Program-made: the position numbers and the translations under genes | From: Methanimicrococcus sp034006575 | GTDB lineage: Archaea; Halobacteriota; Methanosarcinia; Methanosarcinales; Methanosarcinaceae | Assembly: GCA_034006575.1 (NCBI GenBank) | Contig: JAVESN010000001.1 | Span: 21,610-85,609 of the forward strand | Direction: 5' to 3' | DNA length: 64,000 bases | Notes under the pieces: generated by a model | Seen by the model: only the letters and a program-made list of their open reading frames with translations | The model's database searches: none | What the model was told of the DNA's origin: nothing | Shown here: positions 16,875 through 26,174 of the stretch, in pieces | How positions within the stretch are numbered: the first letter of the stretch is position 1 | How the letters are laid out: every line of letters begins with the position of its first letter

Positions 16875-18263
16875 ATGTCGCTTGCCGTTTCGATTCTTTT
16901 TTTCGTTTTGCTGTTGATTATTGTTCGAAAAATCGGCCCGTATCATTTTCCAATGTGGGCGTCCATGACGTTTGGCGCGCTCGCCGTTCTTTTGTTCAAA
17001 CAAATCTCTTTTTCAGAGGCTTTTGACGCGATTTCATGGGACGTTATTTTCTTCCTCTTTGGAATGTTTGTCGTCGGCGCCGCCATTGATCTTTCGGGTA
17101 TTTTAAACCGTTTTGTCTCAAAGAGCGTTGAAAAGTATCCGTCGGCAAATTCTTTTCTTTTCTTTTTCATTTTTTTTGCCGGATTTCTATCCGCTCTGCT
17201 CATGAATGACACCGTCGCCGTGATTCTCACGCCGTTTGCAATCCGTTGCGCCCGCCTTAACAAAATTCCGTCCAAAATTCTGCTGTTCGCGCTGGCGGCT
17301 TCCGTGACGACGGGATGTTTACTCTCCCCCGTCGGCGCGCCCCCAAACTTAATCATCGCAACGCACGCTTTTAACGGGTCGTTTATCCCGTTTTTCGTTT
17401 ATTTGGCAGTTCCGGCCCTGTTGAGCCTTTTGGCTTTGTATTTTTATCTCAGGATGCGGATGAAATCCGACAAACGCAAAAATTTAAACAAAACCGATAT
17501 TAACAAAACCAATAATTTAAACAAAACCGATATTAACAAAACCAATAATTTAAACAAAATCAATAATTTAAACAAAATCAATAATTTAAACAAAACAGAA
17601 TATATAAAATCAAATCCAAACGAAACGGATTATTTTTCTCCCTGCCCCGTTTTGGAAACCGAGAAAGACCCGGCTCTTTGCCGACTCACCCTTCTTTCAC
17701 TTTCGCTCATCGTTCTTTTAATCTTATCTTCCGTCTTTTTCTCCCTCTTTTGGAAACCGATTCCGCTCGTTTTGATTTCCTTTGCCGGCGCTTTTTTGCT
17801 TTTGTTTTTTTCCAAAAGAAGAATGGAATTGCTTCAAAAAACAGATTGGAAAACGCTTTTGTTTTTCGTTTCCATGTTTGTTTTAATCAAAGCCGTCCAC
17901 ATAACCGGATTTTTCCAAAATCACATCCCGGAAAGCTTTGATTCGTCTCTTCCCGTTTTGTATTCCGTAAGCCTGATTCTCAGCCAATTCATATCCAACG
18001 TGCCGTACGTTTCCTTAGCGCTCCCTTTTTTGGAAACGGCAGAGCCCGTATATTACATGACGTTGCTTGCCGGAAGCACGATTGCCGGCAATTTGACAAT
18101 ATTTGGCGCGGCCAGCAACGTTATTATCATACAAAACGCCGAAAAATCCGGAGAAACGCTCACCTTCTTCGAGTTTTTTAAATTCGGGGCACCGATTGTT
18201 TTGATTCAATCTTTTATATTTTTAAGTTGGTTGCTTTTCATTTTTATATTAAGAGCGGTTTGA
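16875..18263 (+). CDS. ArsB/NhaD-type ion transporter (SLC13-like permease) with repeat insertion
   Basis: A 462-residue polytopic membrane protein of the ion transporter superfamily. Typical permease segments: WDVIFFLFGMFVVGAAIDLSG, ALLMNDTVAVILTPFAI, TTGCLLSPVGAPPNLIIAT (helix-turn motif), and the mirrored C-terminal ILSQFISNVPYVSLALPFL and LAGSTIAGNLTIFGAASNVII. These inverted structural repeats match arsenite/sodium-coupled anion permeases; the substrate is unknown. Residues ~201-245 in the central cytoplasmic loop are an Asn/Lys/Leu repeat (NLNKTDINKTN units) encoded by a DNA minisatellite. No regulator is adjacent. Confidence 0.8.
   Translation: MSLAVSILFFVLLLIIVRKIGPYHFPMWASMTFGALAVLLFKQISFSEAFDAISWDVIFFLFGMFVVGAAIDLSGILNRFVSKSVEKYPSANSFLFFFIFFAGFLSALLMNDTVAVILTPFAIRCARLNKIPSKILLFALAASVTTGCLLSPVGAPPNLIIATHAFNGSFIPFFVYLAVPALLSLLALYFYLRMRMKSDKRKNLNKTDINKTNNLNKTDINKTNNLNKINNLNKINNLNKTEYIKSNPNETDYFSPCPVLETEKDPALCRLTLLSLSLIVLLILSSVFFSLFWKPIPLVLISFAGAFLLLFFSKRRMELLQKTDWKTLLFFVSMFVLIKAVHITGFFQNHIPESFDSSLPVLYSVSLILSQFISNVPYVSLALPFLETAEPVYYMTLLAGSTIAGNLTIFGAASNVIIIQNAEKSGETLTFFEFFKFGAPIVLIQSFIFLSWLLFIFILRAV
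17491..17600 (+). repeat. In-frame minisatellite inside the transporter gene
   Basis: Copies of AATTTAAACAAAACC and ATTAACAAAACC units in alternation (33-bp super-unit, then 18-bp units), all multiples of three, expanding the loop between transporter halves. Confidence 0.85.
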
Positions 18264-18328
18264 TTCGCGCAGCGTTAAACAACCGTTTCTCTCATCCCGA
18301 TTTCTTGCTTTAAAAAGCGTTCGTTTTT

Positions 18329-19756
18329 TCACTCTTGCTTTTTATTTTGAAGCGCATGACGTTCTTTCATGATGCATTTCCCTCCGCGGCGACCGCCGAT
18401 CGGGTTTTTCGGGCACCCCAACGAATTCATACACCGCGCCATGACCGCCGCGCCGCGCGCAAGTCCGTCTTCGGCGAAAATAATTCTCTTTTCGGGCTCT
18501 TCTAATATCTTTTGCTCTTTTAATTTTTGAAAAGTCAATTCTTTTTTCATTCCCGAAATTCCGGCGCGACCGGTAATCCCGATGAGGGTTCCCTCTTTTA
18601 ACAATTCTTCATCCCGAACACATTTGATTAGCAAAACCGCGATATCCGACATGACTTCATCCGCCAGGCGCGAAACGGCCGCCTTTCCCCCCTTTTCATA
18701 AATCTCTTTTCCAATCTCGGAAATCCTCTTTAAATCCGAACCGTCCTCCCCGACATCGCATCCGAAAAGAATCAAACCGTTTTCGGAATCGCTCGTTCTT
18801 TGAATATGAAACGGACCGAATCGCTTTCTATCCGCCGGGATTTTCATCACGGAAACGGATTTCATAATTTCATTTTTAGCATTTTTTAATTCCGTTTCCA
18901 ATCCTTTCTCAAAAGTTTCATTCTCGGATGGAATAAATTCATAAGCGCTTTTTTTATCGTCGTCGATTTCTAAAACCAACGCGTCGGCCACGGCGCCGGC
19001 ATACCCGCAAAAATTGGCAATGGTTTGGGCGTACGGGCCGCTCTCATCCGAAATTCGTCCCGAAAGCGTCGTTCCCATATCAATCGCAACGCACGGATTT
19101 CTAAAATCAATACAGCTGTGTTTTGCGGCTTCTTTTAATCCGGCCAAAGCCAACTCCCCCTCCATCTCATTGGCAATCACGCCGTTCTTTAAACTCTCGG
19201 GAGGGCGGACGCTCGCAACGGCGCCGTCAAAATAGACGCATTCCAAATAAGAATGCGGTCTTAATAAATCCGGCATATTTTTCAAGCTTAAATATCCGGT
19301 CATTTTCCGCGGCGGAAATCCGGCTTTTAAACAACCATCGGCCAACGCCAATATAATCATTTGAAGCTGCTCGCCCGTCTCAACGGTAACGCCGGTGGAA
19401 CGGACCACGAAATGGACATCCTCTACGGTCAATCCCTTCTCATTCAGAGTTTGCTCAATCGTTTCTTTAACCAATTCCGACAACGTTTCTTTCGTCAATT
19501 CCGTTCCGCTCAACGTTTTTCCAAAAACCGCTGAAAGTTGACTCGGTTTTTGAATTTCCCGCGTCAAGCGGACATGTTTTCCGATGACTTCCGTCGTTCC
19601 GGTTTTCAAATCCGTGACCGTTAAAATACACTTTGTCGTCGTATTTCCGGCTTCAACGGACGCGACGACGAAAGAGGAATCGTTCAGTGTTGCTTTCTTT
19701 TGGTTGACTTCTTTGCCGAGAAATCGGCTTCCTGCAAATTCATATTCCTTTGACAT
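18329..19756 (-). CDS. mmp14: Methanogenesis marker protein 14
   Basis: A 475-residue protein of the Mmp14 family, found only in methanogens and relatives. It has an ASKHA-like (actin/Hsp70-fold) character: VASVEAGNTTTKCILT is a phosphate-binding-type loop, followed by VVRSTGVTV, FDGAVASV, NEMEGELA, CVAIDMGTTLSGRI and a conserved C-terminus GLARGAAVMARCMNSLG then GGRRGGKCIM. It resembles ATP-dependent reactivators; a link to methyl-coenzyme M reductase or corrinoid protein activation has been proposed for such proteins but not shown here. It is transcribed convergently with the transporter. Confidence 0.93.
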   Translation of the reverse strand: MSKEYEFAGSRFLGKEVNQKKATLNDSSFVVASVEAGNTTTKCILTVTDLKTGTTEVIGKHVRLTREIQKPSQLSAVFGKTLSGTELTKETLSELVKETIEQTLNEKGLTVEDVHFVVRSTGVTVETGEQLQMIILALADGCLKAGFPPRKMTGYLSLKNMPDLLRPHSYLECVYFDGAVASVRPPESLKNGVIANEMEGELALAGLKEAAKHSCIDFRNPCVAIDMGTTLSGRISDESGPYAQTIANFCGYAGAVADALVLEIDDDKKSAYEFIPSENETFEKGLETELKNAKNEIMKSVSVMKIPADRKRFGPFHIQRTSDSENGLILFGCDVGEDGSDLKRISEIGKEIYEKGGKAAVSRLADEVMSDIAVLLIKCVRDEELLKEGTLIGITGRAGISGMKKELTFQKLKEQKILEEPEKRIIFAEDGLARGAAVMARCMNSLGCPKNPIGGRRGGKCIMKERHALQNKKQE

Positions 19757-19776
19757 TTTAATCCCCTTTTTTTGTT

Positions 19777-19860
19777 ATTTTAAATATTTTGATTATTTTG
19801 ATTATTTTGATTATTTTAATTATTTTGAATATTTTAATTATTTTGATAGATTATTTTGTT
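19777..19860. repeat. 11-bp tandem repeat (ATTTTGATT)
   Basis: About seven copies of TATTTTGATTA-like units between mmp14 and gatC. Confidence 0.8.
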
Positions 19861-19989
19861 ATTTTGACAAAACCTTCATGATTTATAATCTATTCTGTTT
19901 TTTAATTTTTTATTTCATAATGGTAGATTTTTTAAATAGGGTACACCGTTATAATCCGCATGAATATATTTGTGTTAAGGGGTAAATAA

Positions 19990-20271
19990 ATGATTCCGAA
20001 TGAAAAAATAGCCGAAATCGCCTGGGCCGCGCGAATCGCGGTGGACGAAAAAGATCTTCCCGAATTTCAAAAAAAAATCAACGGCAAACTGGATTTTTAT
20101 GCCGTCATTCAAGACGCACCGACAGAAAATGTTAAAAAAACAGTCAACCCGTCGCGTTTGAATACGGTTCTTCGAAAAGATATCGTTTCACCGTCTATGA
20201 AAACGGAGGACGCTCTTAAAAACGCGCCGGAAGTTCATGAAACGTCTTTTAAAATTCCAAAGATATTATAA
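19990..20271 (+). CDS. gatC: Asp/Glu-tRNA amidotransferase subunit C
   Basis: A 93-residue GatC, which wraps around GatA and tethers it to GatB. N-terminal EKIAEIAWAARIAVDEKDLPEFQKKINGKLDFYAVIQD matches the family helix pair; the C-terminal VNPSRLNTVLRKDIVSPSMKTEDALKNAPE is the typical linker that runs along GatA. AAGGGG lies ahead of the ATG. First gene of gatCAB, with 38 bases to gatA. Confidence 0.93.
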   Translation: MIPNEKIAEIAWAARIAVDEKDLPEFQKKINGKLDFYAVIQDAPTENVKKTVNPSRLNTVLRKDIVSPSMKTEDALKNAPEVHETSFKIPKIL

Positions 20272-20309
20272 GATGTCGGCAAAAATTAAATTTTATTTTG
20301 AGGGAAAAC

Positions 20310-21680
20310 ATGGTTCAAACAATTAAAGATTTTCAAGCCGCCGGGGAAAAAGCGGTGGCAAAAAGTCTGAATAAAATGAAAAAAGAAGACTTCGGAATTT
20401 TTGCAACGATTTGCGAAAATGCAAAACCCGTCGGCTCCGGCTCTTTATCCGGCGTTCCGATTGTCCTTTCCGACAACATTTCTTTAAAAGATATTGAGAC
20501 GACTTGCCGTTCTCAAATATTAAAAGGATACATTCCGCCCTTTGACGGAGCCGCCGTTGAAAAACTTAAAAACGCCGGCGCTGTTTTAATCGGTAAAACA
20601 AACATGGCGGAATTCGGCATTCTCGGCGCCGCAAGCACATGCGGTCCCGTTTCCAATCCGTTGGACAAAACGAAAAAAGGCGGACCGAGCGGATCGGCCG
20701 CCGCCGTATCTTCCGGAATCGTTCCGGCCGCCGTCTGTTCGGATGCCGGCGGTCTTTTAAGAGTTTCAGCGTCTTACTGCGGAACCGTTTCTTTTAAACC
20801 GAGTTACGGCGCCGTTTCCAGATACGGTTTGATTTATTACGCCGGCTCCTTGGAACAAATCGGCGTCACCGCGTCAACCGTCTCAGACGTTGTTGCCGTT
20901 TTAGACGTTCTTTCCGGACACGATGCGCGCGACACGACTTCGTTGCCGGAAAAAATCAATTACTCGGCGAAAATCAAATCCGGCGACAAACCTTTAACCG
21001 GATTTAAAATCGGCATTCCGCTCGAATTCTTAGAAGATGTCGACACGAGTGTTTTAAGAACTTTTGAAGAATCCGTCGCCGTTTTTGAAAAACTCGGCGC
21101 GGTTTGTGAAAAAATATCCTTAAAAACCGCTTCATGGATGCAGCCCGTTCACGACATTATCGCCGCGGGCGAAAGTTCGGCCATGCTTTCTCGGTACGAC
21201 GGCACACGATTCGGGCCGCGCGCAAAAGCCGACAACTGGCATGACATGGTTGCCCAAACAAGAGCGCTTTTCGGTCCCGTGGTTCAAAGACGAATCATGC
21301 TCGGCGTTCACTTGCTGACCACCGGGCAGTATCAGGATTATTATATGAAATCCCTTCAAATTCGAACATTGATTGTCGATGAATTCGATTCCGTTTTCAA
21401 CAATTACGACCTCCTCATTTCTCCGACCACGAACACGGTCGCACCCGACTTAAACGGTGTTTGTGTCGGCGGATGCGGGTTTGAACTCAGCTCGTATTCG
21501 GCCGCGATGGCCGGAACCGATTTGGCGGGTCTGCCGGTCGCCACCGTTCCGTGCGGCAACATCGGACATCTTCCGGTCGGCCTTCAAATGATGAGCGGTT
21601 ATTTGATGGATGAAAACGTGATTGCCGCGGCGGACGCGTTTGAAAAGGCGATCGATTTCGTTCTTCCGGAGGCGGTTTGA
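20310..21680 (+). CDS. gatA: GatA-like amidotransferase subunit with apparently lost catalytic triad
   Basis: A 456-residue amidase-signature protein, co-linear with GatA (EKLKNAGAVLIGKTNMAEFG, SFKPSYGAVSRYGL, DGTRFGPRA, PVGLQMMSG). GatA normally hydrolyses glutamine and sends ammonia to GatB. Its Lys-Ser(cis)-Ser triad is in KDN, GGSSGGSA and TDTGGSxR. Here these read VLSDN (Lys to Ser54), GGPSGSA (residues 124-130, one residue shorter, first Ser to Pro) and SDAGGLLR (nucleophile Ser to Leu149). All three sites differ while the frame is intact. The enzyme is probably unable to use glutamine. AGGGAAAAC precedes the ATG. GatC and GatB flank it. Confidence 0.9.
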   Translation: MVQTIKDFQAAGEKAVAKSLNKMKKEDFGIFATICENAKPVGSGSLSGVPIVLSDNISLKDIETTCRSQILKGYIPPFDGAAVEKLKNAGAVLIGKTNMAEFGILGAASTCGPVSNPLDKTKKGGPSGSAAAVSSGIVPAAVCSDAGGLLRVSASYCGTVSFKPSYGAVSRYGLIYYAGSLEQIGVTASTVSDVVAVLDVLSGHDARDTTSLPEKINYSAKIKSGDKPLTGFKIGIPLEFLEDVDTSVLRTFEESVAVFEKLGAVCEKISLKTASWMQPVHDIIAAGESSAMLSRYDGTRFGPRAKADNWHDMVAQTRALFGPVVQRRIMLGVHLLTTGQYQDYYMKSLQIRTLIVDEFDSVFNNYDLLISPTTNTVAPDLNGVCVGGCGFELSSYSAAMAGTDLAGLPVATVPCGNIGHLPVGLQMMSGYLMDENVIAAADAFEKAIDFVLPEAV

Positions 21681-23126
21681 ATGGTTTATGAAAATCCGGA
21701 CCAAGTCATGGTCGGCCTTGAGATTCACGTTCAGTTGAACAAAGCGAACACCAAAATGTTTTGCGGATGCACGACCGATTACACGGACGAGGCCGCAAAC
21801 ACCTGCCTTTGCCCGAGCTGTATGGCGCTTCCCGGAACGACGCCGGTTTTGAATGAGAAATGCGTCGATTACGCGATTAAAATCGGTTTGGCTTTAAATT
21901 CCGAAATCGAAAACGAAACCGATTTTTTCATGAAAAATTATTTCTATCCCGACCTCGGAAACGGTTACCAGGTGACTCAATTTGATAAACCGATCGTGAA
22001 AGGCGGATATGTCGTCATCGAAGGAGAAGACGGGGAATTAAAAGTTCGAATCAACCGCGCGCACATGGAAGACGATCCCGGAAAAATGGTTCACATCGGG
22101 TCGATTGCCAAATCCGCCGGCAGCTTGATTGACTTTAACCGCTCCGGGATGCCGCTTGTTGAAATCGTCACGGAGCCCGATATGCGCTCGGCAAAAGAAG
22201 CGCGCCGCTTTTTGGACAAGCTTCGAAGCATTTTGGAATATTTGGACGTTTTTGACGGCTCGCGCGAAGGCGCAATGAAGGCGGACGCCAACATTTCCGT
22301 CAACAGCTTTAACGGCAAGCGCATCAACGGAACGCGCGTTGAAGTGAAAAACATCTCCTCTCACAAAGCCGTTGAGAAAGCCATCAATTACGAAATCATG
22401 CGGCAAAAAGACGCGCTTCGAAAGGGCAAAACGCTGATTCAAGAGACGCGGCATTATGACGAAGACAGAAACGTGACAATCAGTCTGCGTGCCAAAGAAA
22501 CGGCGGACGACTATCGTTATTTCCCGGACTTTGATTTGGTGCCGTATGTGGTCGGCGATCGCGTCAAAGGCATTCGCGCAACCCTGCCGGAACTTCCCGA
22601 CGCCAAACGCGACCGTTTTGTCAAAGAATATGACATTTCAGACGCGCACGCGAAAAGTTTGGTGACGGAGCGGGCCTTTGCGGATCTCTTTGAAAATGTC
22701 GCATCCAAAGTCGATCCGAAATCGGCGGCTTCTTGGGTAGCCGATATCGTCAAAGGGGAATTGAATTATCGCGATTTGCCGGTCACAACGATTTCCGCAG
22801 AAGACATCGTCTCGGTCATTTTAATGGTTTCTCAAAAAGAAATCAGTGAAGAGAGCGGAGTTTTCATCATCCGCACGCTTTTAGACGACGGCGGAAAACC
22901 GGCGGACATCGTTAAAGAAAAAGGGTTGGCCATGGTCGCCGATGACTTTATCGCCGCCGCCGCAAAAGAAGCGATTGCCGAAAACCCCGACGCCGTTTCG
23001 GATTATAAAGCCGGAACGGAAAAAGCCTTGAACTTCATCGTCGGAAAAGTGATGCAAAAGTCCAAAGGAAAAGCGGACGCGCGACTCGCGCGTGAAATGG
23101 TTCTCAAAGAGTTGGAAAATTCATAA
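21681..23126 (+). CDS. gatB: Asp/Glu-tRNA amidotransferase subunit B
   Basis: A 481-residue kinase/amidase partner of GatCAB that phosphorylates Asp (or Glu) on mischarged tRNA and replaces the phosphate with ammonia. Conserved features are present: VGLEIHVQLNKANTKMFCGC, zinc Cys in CLCPSCMALPG, NYFYPDLGNGYQVTQFD, RAHMEDDPGKMVH, DFNRSGMPLVEIVTEPD and the YqeY-like tail (EKALNFIVGKVMQKSKG). The start ATG follows the gatA TGA directly. It looks functional, in contrast to GatA, so it may rely on free ammonia. Confidence 0.95.
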   Translation: MVYENPDQVMVGLEIHVQLNKANTKMFCGCTTDYTDEAANTCLCPSCMALPGTTPVLNEKCVDYAIKIGLALNSEIENETDFFMKNYFYPDLGNGYQVTQFDKPIVKGGYVVIEGEDGELKVRINRAHMEDDPGKMVHIGSIAKSAGSLIDFNRSGMPLVEIVTEPDMRSAKEARRFLDKLRSILEYLDVFDGSREGAMKADANISVNSFNGKRINGTRVEVKNISSHKAVEKAINYEIMRQKDALRKGKTLIQETRHYDEDRNVTISLRAKETADDYRYFPDFDLVPYVVGDRVKGIRATLPELPDAKRDRFVKEYDISDAHAKSLVTERAFADLFENVASKVDPKSAASWVADIVKGELNYRDLPVTTISAEDIVSVILMVSQKEISEESGVFIIRTLLDDGGKPADIVKEKGLAMVADDFIAAAAKEAIAENPDAVSDYKAGTEKALNFIVGKVMQKSKGKADARLAREMVLKELENS

Positions 23127-23174
23127 CAACGGATTTTAATGAATAAATCGGCTCGACCGGTTTATTTATTTTTT

Positions 23175-23363
23175 ATTTTATTCCGGTTTCTTGTATTTTT
23201 TTCGTTTTTTTTTATTTTATTCCGGTTTTTTGTATTTTTTTCGTTTTTTTTATTTTATTCCGGTTTTTTGTATTTTTTTCGTTTTTTTTATTTTATTCCG
23301 GTTTCTTGTATTTTTTCGTTTTTTTTATTTTATTCCGGTTCTTGTATTTTTTTCGTTTTTTTG
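23175..23363. repeat. ~38-40-bp tandem repeat, 5 copies
   Basis: T-rich units each containing TTTTATTCCGGTT and GTATTTTTTTCG, with spacing 37-40 bases (ATTCCGG near 23180, 23220, 23259, 23297, 23335). It follows gatB; the spacer 23127-23573 has no gene. Confidence 0.85.
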
Positions 23364-23573
23364 ATTTATTTTTCTCTTTCAATTTCGTTTTTTATATTTT
23401 CATTTCTTTATTTTTTTTGATATGATTTATTTATATAATCCCTCGTCTTTCTTTATTATGTTTCATAAACGCTGTTTATTTTATCGGCGTTTGGCGTTTA
23501 TTTTTATTGTATTCTTACTTGTAATGATTCTAATAATATTCATGTATATCTCAACTGTAAAGGAGTTAAAAAT

Positions 23574-24122
23574 ATGGATTTCTTTAAATCATGCAGAATC
23601 TTTCTGCTCCTTTCCGGTCTTTTAATGACCCTTTTAGGCATTGTTGTTATTTTTACGCCGTATGAAAGTTTGGTGGCGCTCACTCTTATCCTCGGGCTCT
23701 TGCTACTCTTTTCCGGCCTTTCCGAAATATTGATATTTATCGATCAAGGAAAAGACGAGCGTTCCGGTTGGTGGTTAGCCGGCGGCATTCTCTCTTTAAT
23801 AATCGGTATTTGGATTTTGTTCGGGCGCGGCAGTGACGCTTTATTGGCTTTTATTCCGACCGTGTTCGCCGTTTGGGTTTTATTTTCCGGTATTTTGCGT
23901 GTCGTCGGTTCTTTATCCCTGCGCTCCTACGGTGTCAAATATTGGTGGCTTTCAACAATATTGGGCCTTCTTTATTCCATTGCCGGATTTGCTTTGTTGT
24001 TTATGCCCCTCTTATCTTCCATGCTTGTCGTTTACACGATTGCGATTTCATTGATTCTTTACGGCATTACCAATGTTGTGATTTATTGGAATTTAAGAAA
24101 AATTGTCAAAGCGCTTGAATAA
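23574..24122 (+). CDS. DUF308/HdeD-like membrane protein
   Basis: A 182-residue protein with six hydrophobic segments arranged as three pairs, a pattern of the HdeD/DUF308 family (LLSGLLMTLLGIVVIFTPYES, GGILSLIIGIWILFGRG, ILGLLYSIAGFALLFMPL). Its function is unknown in archaea; HdeD is linked to acid stress in Escherichia coli. AAGGAG lies nine bases before the ATG. No linked partner gene. Confidence 0.8.
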   Translation: MDFFKSCRIFLLLSGLLMTLLGIVVIFTPYESLVALTLILGLLLLFSGLSEILIFIDQGKDERSGWWLAGGILSLIIGIWILFGRGSDALLAFIPTVFAVWVLFSGILRVVGSLSLRSYGVKYWWLSTILGLLYSIAGFALLFMPLLSSMLVVYTIAISLILYGITNVVIYWNLRKIVKALE

Positions 24123-24842
24123 TTTTATAACATTCCTTTTCGCTCTATTGACTCCTCTCGATTATTCATGCCGCGCAATGCCGTGAAAATCGGAGGGTTT
24201 TAATTTTTTAAAAAAACAGAAAACAAATACATCCCCGTTATTTACTCCGGCAGAAGCCGTTTTTATTTTCTTGTTTAATTCGGCGCTGACGGTTTTTAAT
24301 TTTATGAATGCCGGTTCTTTTCGTTTTTAAAAAGAGCGGTGAAAAAAGGGGTCGGAATTTATATGTTTTTTGACAGGCGAGCTTTTCATATTTTATATTT
24401 TAATTATTTTTTATGATTATTTATTATATATTCTTTTTTTTCGCCCCGTTTTTTTTTGTTTTAAGGCGACTGTTCTTCCTTTTTTAATCCTTTTCAATTC
24501 TTTGAAAAATTCTCCCTTTCTTTTTTTCTTTTCTTTTATCATTATTTATCCATTTTCATCTTTCATTTTTATTTCCATTTTCTTTGAATAATACAATCTA
24601 TTTGTCATCATATTACGATGTGTTAATCTAAATATACATTTTACATATTAATTCCTCATTATCGCTTTTTTTTGATTTTTAATCTCAAAAGATTTAAGTA
24701 TAAACTTGCGAATTGGATAGATGATTGGAATGATAAATTGAGTTCATTTGTCAATAGATCTATTTTAACAAAAAACTCAAACATCGGTTCGTATTTTTTT
24801 ATCATCCCGATTTCGTTTTAAATAATAAGGAGGACAATATCC
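24123..24842 (+). promoter_or_regulatory. Upstream region of the mcr operon, likely TATA box at 24693-24705
   Basis: 720 bases without a gene. TTTAAGTATAAAC at 24693-24705 is the best TATA candidate, giving a leader of about 120 nt before the GTG start of mcrB. A long AT-rich stretch (24370-24690) lies upstream. GGAGGA at 24831-24836 is a strong ribosome binding site. Confidence 0.5.
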
Positions 24843-26147
24843 GTGTCTGACACAGTAGATATCTACAGCGATAGAGGACAACTCTTAGAGAGCAATGTAA
24901 ACATAAGAGACCTTGCTCCCGTCAAAAACAAGGCCATCCAAAAAATCATTATGGATACCAAACGTTCAGTTGCCGTTAACCTCGCCGGTATTGAGAAATC
25001 ACTCGCAACCGGTAAAATGGGCGGCGCTGCAAAGCAAATTCTCGGACGCAAACTTGAGTACAACTTGGTTGAAAACTCAGGCGCAATCGTTGATGCCGTT
25101 AAAAAATTGGTTCAAGTCGACGAAGGCGACGACACCGTTGTCAAACCCTTGGCAGGCGGCAAACAAATTCTGATTCAAATCCCGACAGCACGTTTGATGT
25201 CCGGCGCAGAATCCACAGCTTCCATGACAGTCAGCGCAGCAGCGATGACCCAAGCGATTCTTGACATATACAACACTGACATGTACGACTCCATGATCGT
25301 CAAAGCCGCCTGCTGGGGCAGCTACCCGGTCACCGTCGGTATGGCAGGAAGTCCGATTAAAGGAATTCTCGACATCCCCCAAAACAACGAGGGTCTCGGT
25401 TATTCACTTCGAAACATCACATCCAACCACGTGGCAGCCATTACCAAAAGAAACGCGATGAACGCAGCCGCTTTGTCTTCAATTTATGAGCAAACCGGTA
25501 TCTTTGAAATGGGCGGCGCAATCGGTGACTTTGAAAGACACCAGCTTCTCGGCTTGGCTTACCAAGGCTTAAACGCCAACAACATGGTCTACGAAATGGT
25601 TAAAGAGAACGGCAAAAGCGGAACCGTCGGATCCGTTATCGAAACACTCGTCAACAAAGCCATCGAAGACAAAGTTATTCACGTTGATAAAACAGGCGCA
25701 TCCGGCTACAACTTCTACAAAGCAGACGATGTCGCCAAATGGAACGCATACACAGCAGCCGGCACACTTGCGGCGACAATGGTGAACTGCGGCGCATCCC
25801 GCGCGGCACAAGACGTTGCGGCAACAATGCTTTACTTCAACGACATCCTCGAAAAAGAAACAGGCCTTCCGGGCTGTGACTACGGTAAGCTCCAGGGCGC
25901 ATCCGTCGGCTTCTCTTTCTTCAGCCACTCCATTTACGGCGGCGGCGGACCCGGTATCTTTAACGGAAACCACGTTGTTACAAGACACTCCAGAGGATTC
26001 GCTATTCCTTGTGTCGCAGCAGCCGTTTCTCTTGACGCAGGAACTCAAATGTTCACAATCGAATCGACCTCTGCAATTATCGGAGACGTTTTCGGAACCA
26101 TCGAAGAGTTCAGAGAACCGATTAAAGCCGTTGCAGGAGCCCTCTAA
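24843..26147 (+). CDS. mcrB: Methyl-coenzyme M reductase beta subunit
   Basis: A 434-residue beta subunit of the (alpha-beta-gamma)2 enzyme that makes methane from methyl-CoM and coenzyme B. Family sequences are plain: DTVDIYSDRGQLLESNV at the start, AGGKQILIQIPTARLMSGAESTASMT, FGTIEEFREPIKAVAGAL at the end, and the coenzyme-binding C-terminal domain FFSHSIYGGGGPGIFNGNHVVTRHS. GTG start after GGAGGACAATATCC. First gene of mcrBDCGA. Confidence 0.98.
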   Translation: MSDTVDIYSDRGQLLESNVNIRDLAPVKNKAIQKIIMDTKRSVAVNLAGIEKSLATGKMGGAAKQILGRKLEYNLVENSGAIVDAVKKLVQVDEGDDTVVKPLAGGKQILIQIPTARLMSGAESTASMTVSAAAMTQAILDIYNTDMYDSMIVKAACWGSYPVTVGMAGSPIKGILDIPQNNEGLGYSLRNITSNHVAAITKRNAMNAAALSSIYEQTGIFEMGGAIGDFERHQLLGLAYQGLNANNMVYEMVKENGKSGTVGSVIETLVNKAIEDKVIHVDKTGASGYNFYKADDVAKWNAYTAAGTLAATMVNCGASRAAQDVAATMLYFNDILEKETGLPGCDYGKLQGASVGFSFFSHSIYGGGGPGIFNGNHVVTRHSRGFAIPCVAAAVSLDAGTQMFTIESTSAIIGDVFGTIEEFREPIKAVAGAL

Positions 26148-26174
26148 ATATCCCGATGAAGGTCTGATGATACT

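Noticed and set aside
23139..23420. Phe-rich 93-codon ORF after gatB
   Set aside because: Translation of the 38-40-bp T-rich repeat; no ribosome binding site and no family.
25569..26048. Long antisense ORFs across mcrB, mcrG, mcrA and the ribosomal genes
   Set aside because: Shadows of the real genes created by biased codon use; no start signals or known domains.
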